A DNA stretch of 64,000 bases. Source: JBCBDX01 sp038529265 (GTDB lineage: Bacteria; Pseudomonadota; Alphaproteobacteria; Rhizobiales; Rhizobiaceae). Numbering within the stretch: position 1 is the first letter of the stretch; every line of letters starts with the position of its first letter. The translations under genes were made by a program, and so were the position numbers. Under the pieces are notes generated by a model. It did not search any database, was not told where the DNA came from, and worked only from the letters and a program-made list of their open reading frames with translations. The DNA lies in NCBI GenBank assembly GCA_038529265.1, contig JBCBDX010000011.1:1-64000 (forward strand), in the 5' to 3' direction. This document shows positions 60,859-64,000 of this stretch, piece by piece.

Positions 60859-61443
60859 ATGTTTAGGCATTTGTCATACACGGTATTTGTGGGCGCCATG
60901 TTTTTCGCCACAATCGCTCTTGCCAATGGCCACCGCGAGGTGGATCGGGTTGCGACTGATTGTGAAGTCTACGCCCAAACGGCCATGGAACAGCAGTGGC
61001 AAAACGAAATCAGTCAATGCGGCTTTACGGGAGACCGGTGGCACACAAACCGTGCCTCGCACCGCACCTGGTGCTTTTTTGCTGGGGAACGTGACCGCGT
61101 GGTTCATTATCTTGAGCGTGACCGCGATATTCGCGTGTGCATCAATGAGCGAAAGCGCAGGGAACAAGAAACAGCAACCACCGTTCCCGAAACGACCGTC
61201 CCTGAAACCGGCACCACCGGCCAACCGGTGGCAAGGGGTATTGATGCGCTTTGGTGCAACAATTTCGCCCATAACATGTTCGACCTTGCCGCCAATTACG
61301 CCAACAATGGTTGCCCCATTAACGGCAACCCCACATGGGACACCTATTACAATCAGTGCATGACCATCACCCGCGAGCAGATCAACCAGATCCAGCCGGC
61401 CATCATGGCAGAAGGCAATGCCTGTATCGCCAGAAAGCCATGA
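60859..61443 (+). CDS. Secreted cysteine-rich protein, unknown
   Basis: 194 residues from ATG 60859 (GGGGA upstream). Signal peptide MFRHLSYTVFVGAMFFATIA with ALA cleavage near residue 22. Eight cysteines in the mature part (TDCEVY, SQCGFT, TWCFF, RVCINE, LWCNN, NGCPIN, QCMTI, NACIAR) can form four disulfides in the periplasm. A Thr/Pro linker (TTVPETTVPETGTTG) separates two Cys-rich halves of four cysteines each. The repeated Q-C-G and W-C environments suggest two related small domains. No family recognised. Confidence 0.72.
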   Translation: MFRHLSYTVFVGAMFFATIALANGHREVDRVATDCEVYAQTAMEQQWQNEISQCGFTGDRWHTNRASHRTWCFFAGERDRVVHYLERDRDIRVCINERKRREQETATTVPETTVPETGTTGQPVARGIDALWCNNFAHNMFDLAANYANNGCPINGNPTWDTYYNQCMTITREQINQIQPAIMAEGNACIARKP

Positions 61444-61542
61444 ACGAATGCCATCAACCTGCCGGGTAATTCTTCTCCCGCGGGAGCTTGGCACCTTTTA
61501 AGGATCTGCTTTACCCAACGGCCATTTGGCGAAAACTCATTT

Positions 61543-62757
61543 CTACTGACTTTCGCGGGCACCTTTCCAAATGCGTGTTCTGGTTCCATCCCGGCCTTGG
61601 GCTTGAGTGATAAGCTCGCCGGTAAAACTGTTTCCTTTCCGGCTCCAGGAAAAATTGCCAATCTCTTTCAGCAGAAACGAATTATAGATGCCTTCTATGG
61701 CGTCCGGCGTCACCGATAGAACTTCGATGTCGACTTGGGATCGTGTGAGGTAAGTGTTAGCGTCCGGAATGACGTTGAAGCCCGATGGACCGCCGACAAT
61801 GCTGATGCCACCCAGGCTGGTTCTATATCTTCCTTGCCAGCTTGAAAGTTCTGGCAGGAGATATCGAAGATCACGTGTCTGAGCCGTGAGCTCTTCTTCT
61901 TCATCCAAGGAGTTCACTTGTGGTGATGTCAGCTCAAAAGAGCGCGGTTCGCCGGCAACAACACTGCCTTCGTCGGTCATATTGACCAGTAACGGTAGAT
62001 CACATGAAACAGCTTCGGTTACGCTCGAAGTGCGTACCGTTTCACGCTTCAACTTCCCGTCTATGTAGCCGACCACTTTGTAGCTTTTTCCGATTAAATT
62101 CATATATTTGGCTGTCGACGCTTTCATGCCGTCCAAGGCTCTTTGAAGCATTTGCTGTTTGTCCAGCCATTTACCGAGAGAATAGAGTGATTGTGTATCA
62201 GCTTGAGTTGGGCCAGTTGCAAGGCTCTTAAACCCGCTCAGATAATTAACCCAGAAAGCTTGATATTGTGCGCTTATCTGATTTCGCATGGCTCGAGCTG
62301 TGTAGTTGGAAAGCATGCCCGGAAGGTCACCATCGAGCTTACGCAACAAGATTCGATCCTTCTTCGTTATTTCAATTTTCAGAAAGACTTCGGCCTCTGA
62401 CCGCTGAAACGCCTCAGCCGTAACCACCATTTCGTCAGTTTTATAACAGCGGCCGTCGTTACGCTCATAAGTAACAGAATGCTGCAATTTGAACGTACCT
62501 GCTTGCCAGAACTTGCCCAGATTGGCCGTTGCTCTCAAACCACTTTGCTTGGCGGCAGGTTCGAAACTATCTCTGAGCCACTGCGGGATGCCAGCCAAGA
62601 GCTGTTTGCCATCCGCAACAGCTTTGTCATCCGCTTCATTGGAATAGGCGTTGCTCACGCCTGCTGAAATCAGGCTCGGTTTGGAAAGTGCCGGAACAGA
62701 TAAAGGCAAGGAGAGTATGACAGTCGCGCAAAGGCTCAAAAGAAGACGACAAAGCAT
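61543..62757 (-). CDS. Secreted or periplasmic protein, unknown
   Basis: 404 residues from ATG 62757 (AGGAG 6 bases upstream). Signal peptide MLCRLLLSLCATVILSLPLS with VPALS cleavage. Mature part alternates hydrophilic helices (about 90-210) and beta-rich sequence with two Cys (GRCYKTD, VSCDLPL). The C-terminal half ends with IEGIYNSFLLKEIGNFSWSR and ELITQAQGRDGTRTRIWKG. No enzyme motif seen; length and secretion suggest an envelope function. Head-on to the Cys-rich protein gene with a 99-base gap. Confidence 0.68.
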   Translation of the reverse strand: MLCRLLLSLCATVILSLPLSVPALSKPSLISAGVSNAYSNEADDKAVADGKQLLAGIPQWLRDSFEPAAKQSGLRATANLGKFWQAGTFKLQHSVTYERNDGRCYKTDEMVVTAEAFQRSEAEVFLKIEITKKDRILLRKLDGDLPGMLSNYTARAMRNQISAQYQAFWVNYLSGFKSLATGPTQADTQSLYSLGKWLDKQQMLQRALDGMKASTAKYMNLIGKSYKVVGYIDGKLKRETVRTSSVTEAVSCDLPLLVNMTDEGSVVAGEPRSFELTSPQVNSLDEEEELTAQTRDLRYLLPELSSWQGRYRTSLGGISIVGGPSGFNVIPDANTYLTRSQVDIEVLSVTPDAIEGIYNSFLLKEIGNFSWSRKGNSFTGELITQAQGRDGTRTRIWKGARESQ

Positions 62758-62887
62758 AATAGCTCCTTGGCCTGGTATTGGATGCCATACCGTGACGGAA
62801 CTTGCCAAATTTATCCAATAGGACACGGCACCAAACTGCTGGTGGGGCTACTAACTCGGATAGAAATCTGATAGCGACGGTAGAGGA

Positions 62888-63535
62888 TTAGGGAGGCAAG
62901 CTCTCAATATCACGCGCCAATCCGGCGCATTCTTTTAAAATATCATCCACCGCGTAGCTTTGAACCCGACGAAACCCGGGCGGCGGGCCCATCCGGATCG
63001 GCGGCACGCGCGCCGGGCCGGGATCAGCCATCAGGCGTTTGGCCTCTTCGCGCACCATGCGGCGGGCGGATTTTGAAAGGTCATTGAGCGCCGCCTCCAA
63101 CGCCTTGGCCCGCCGGAACACATCATCGCACGAAACGAGTGCATAGAGATCAATATGCGCGGGCGTTGGCACCCCAAGTTCAGCGGCTGTTGGCTCGGGT
63201 GAAAAAGCCGACCAGTCCAGCCGCTGGCGTGGATCGACCAGTTTGAAACGCGGCGATGCCGCTGTGCGCGAAAAGGCCTTGAAATCCGGCAAAGCACCAG
63301 ACGTTTGACGGCGCGGTAAAACCGACAGCTGCATCACCCGCGCAACGATGAAAATCAGACGCCGCGCCGCCGCTTCCGCCGGCACCAGCAACCTTAAAAG
63401 AAACCGGCGACGACAGGCCGCCAAAACCACCGAGCCGTTATCCTGTCCACGCGATAAAATGCTGAACAGCATGGCGACGACACCCAAAAGTGCCACCCGG
63501 TTGATTTCAATTGCCCGCGTCCAGTCAAAAGCCAT
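62888..63535 (-). CDS. Uncharacterised Arg-rich membrane protein
   Basis: 215 residues. A short N-terminal helix (VALLGVVAMLFSILSRGQD region) then basic, Arg-rich sequence (AACRRRFLLRLLVPAEAAAR) and a conserved-looking C-terminus SARRMVREEAKRLMADPGPA to PPIRMGPPPGFRR. Probably anchored in the inner membrane with a cytoplasmic body. No known domain recognised. Codon use is coding-like throughout. Confidence 0.62.
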   Translation of the reverse strand: MAFDWTRAIEINRVALLGVVAMLFSILSRGQDNGSVVLAACRRRFLLRLLVPAEAAARRLIFIVARVMQLSVLPRRQTSGALPDFKAFSRTAASPRFKLVDPRQRLDWSAFSPEPTAAELGVPTPAHIDLYALVSCDDVFRRAKALEAALNDLSKSARRMVREEAKRLMADPGPARVPPIRMGPPPGFRRVQSYAVDDILKECAGLARDIESLPP

Positions 63536-63656
63536 GTGGGCTAGGGTGGGGAGGTTTGGTTAGTGGTGGATAAAGATTTTTTGAGAGGGCAATTGTGGTG
63601 TTATCAGAGCGCGCAGCCAGCATAGCGCATCGTGGTATGGGCCGACCACTTACTTT

Positions 63657-63935
63657 TCAGTCGTACGCAGAAAACAGTGCTTTGGCTGCTACTGCAAGAT
63701 CATCTTCAGTAATGGAGTCACTAAACTTTTTGATGCCGTTTCTGATCTCATCGCCGGGTATTGTTTCGGTACCCCAGACGACGTCCTTGGCGGCCACATT
63801 CTGCTCCGCATGATCCACAGCGTCGTTCATAACCTCGCGCATTAATTTTGACAGTTCCGTGACCGCTTCGTCGACTTCGTTGTCTATGGTCTCAGCATAT
63901 TCCTCAACAATGGCTCGCGAAATTAAGGTTGGCAT
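63657..63935 (-). CDS. Small acidic protein, unknown
   Basis: 92 residues from ATG 63935 (GGGGA 6 bases upstream; a TTG at 63956 would add seven). Strongly acidic and helical: EEYAETIDNEVDEAVTELSK then MREVMNDAVDHAEQNVAAKD. Heptad-like Leu/Val spacing in the N-terminal half fits a coiled coil. No signal peptide or known family. Nothing else can be assigned after 63957. Confidence 0.55.
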   Translation of the reverse strand: MPTLISRAIVEEYAETIDNEVDEAVTELSKLMREVMNDAVDHAEQNVAAKDVVWGTETIPGDEIRNGIKKFSDSITEDDLAVAAKALFSAYD

Positions 63936-64000
63936 CAGGGTCCCCACGGGAATCAAAAAACAACGTACTCAAAGGTTCCAGATTAAGTTACCGGTCGGAA

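Noticed and set aside
61475..61486. Perfect CTCCCG-CGGGAG palindrome between convergent genes as a terminator
   Set aside because: No loop of its own and no T tract on either side; too short to call.
60874..61494. 206-codon minus-strand frame opposite the Cys-rich secreted protein
   Set aside because: The plus frame has a signal peptide, ribosome site and ordered cysteines; the minus frame shows none of these.

Overview
The window is chromosomal DNA from an alphaproteobacterium, most likely order Hyphomicrobiales (Rhizobiales). The support is a partial Omp2b-type porin at the left edge, the order dapA-smpB, rpoZ-rsh-pyrE, acpS-lepB-rnc-era, psd-pssA and rpsF-rpsR-DUF2232-rplI-dnaB, and many TTG/GTG starts behind GGAG-type ribosome sites. 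I cannot place it to genus. Coding density is very high and several convergent genes share their last bases. I found no tRNA, rRNA, CRISPR array, insertion sequence or prophage.

Layout. 1-1968: porin tail with terminator, then a lone tyrosine recombinase. 1965-10113: a tricarboxylate module, made of an orphan periplasmic binding protein plus a TctE/TctD-type two-component system (minus strand), and divergently tctC-tctB-tctA, a CaiB/BaiF CoA-transferase and a short citrate-synthase-fold lyase. Together they could sense, import and split citrate or a relative into an acyl-CoA and an oxoacid without a citrate lyase complex. 10140-11902: a sulfotransferase-like protein and an SMP-30 lactonase. 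11963-15948: the four-gene Anbu cluster (circularly permuted ATP-grasp, alpha-E, transglutaminase, Anbu proteasome-like protease). 16132-19019: an inner-membrane-anchored OmpA/BON-like protein, a 33-residue membrane peptide, and a membrane-anchored protein with a histone-H1-like linker and two helix-hairpin-helix modules. This compact triad is my best candidate for an undescribed system.

19067-31951: housekeeping genes: hydrolase, lytic transglycosylase, dapA, smpB, family 5 uracil-DNA glycosylase, NYN protein, rpoZ, rsh, pyrE, DUF2062, acpS, lepB, rnc, era. 31959-37930: urtABCDE urea ABC transporter (minus strand) behind a clear sigma-54 promoter. 38201-42818: rarD, periplasmic glycerophosphodiesterase, LOG-family protein, LysM protein. 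42834-45095: an ArsR-family metal sensor whose start codon lies inside a perfect 33-bp palindrome, overlapping an Atm1-type exporter gene. 45102-50598: small secreted protein, psd-pssA, an acyl-ACP synthetase fused to a degenerate acyltransferase domain, a GT87-like protein.

50576-60522 is a long minus-strand run reading rpsF-rpsR-DUF2232-rplI, dnaB, an NTF2-like protein, alr, radA, cvpA, purF and an SDR. 60859-64000 holds four uncharacterised proteins, two of them secreted. Start codons were chosen from ribosome-site spacing and family N-termini, so several genes are shorter than the longest open frame.
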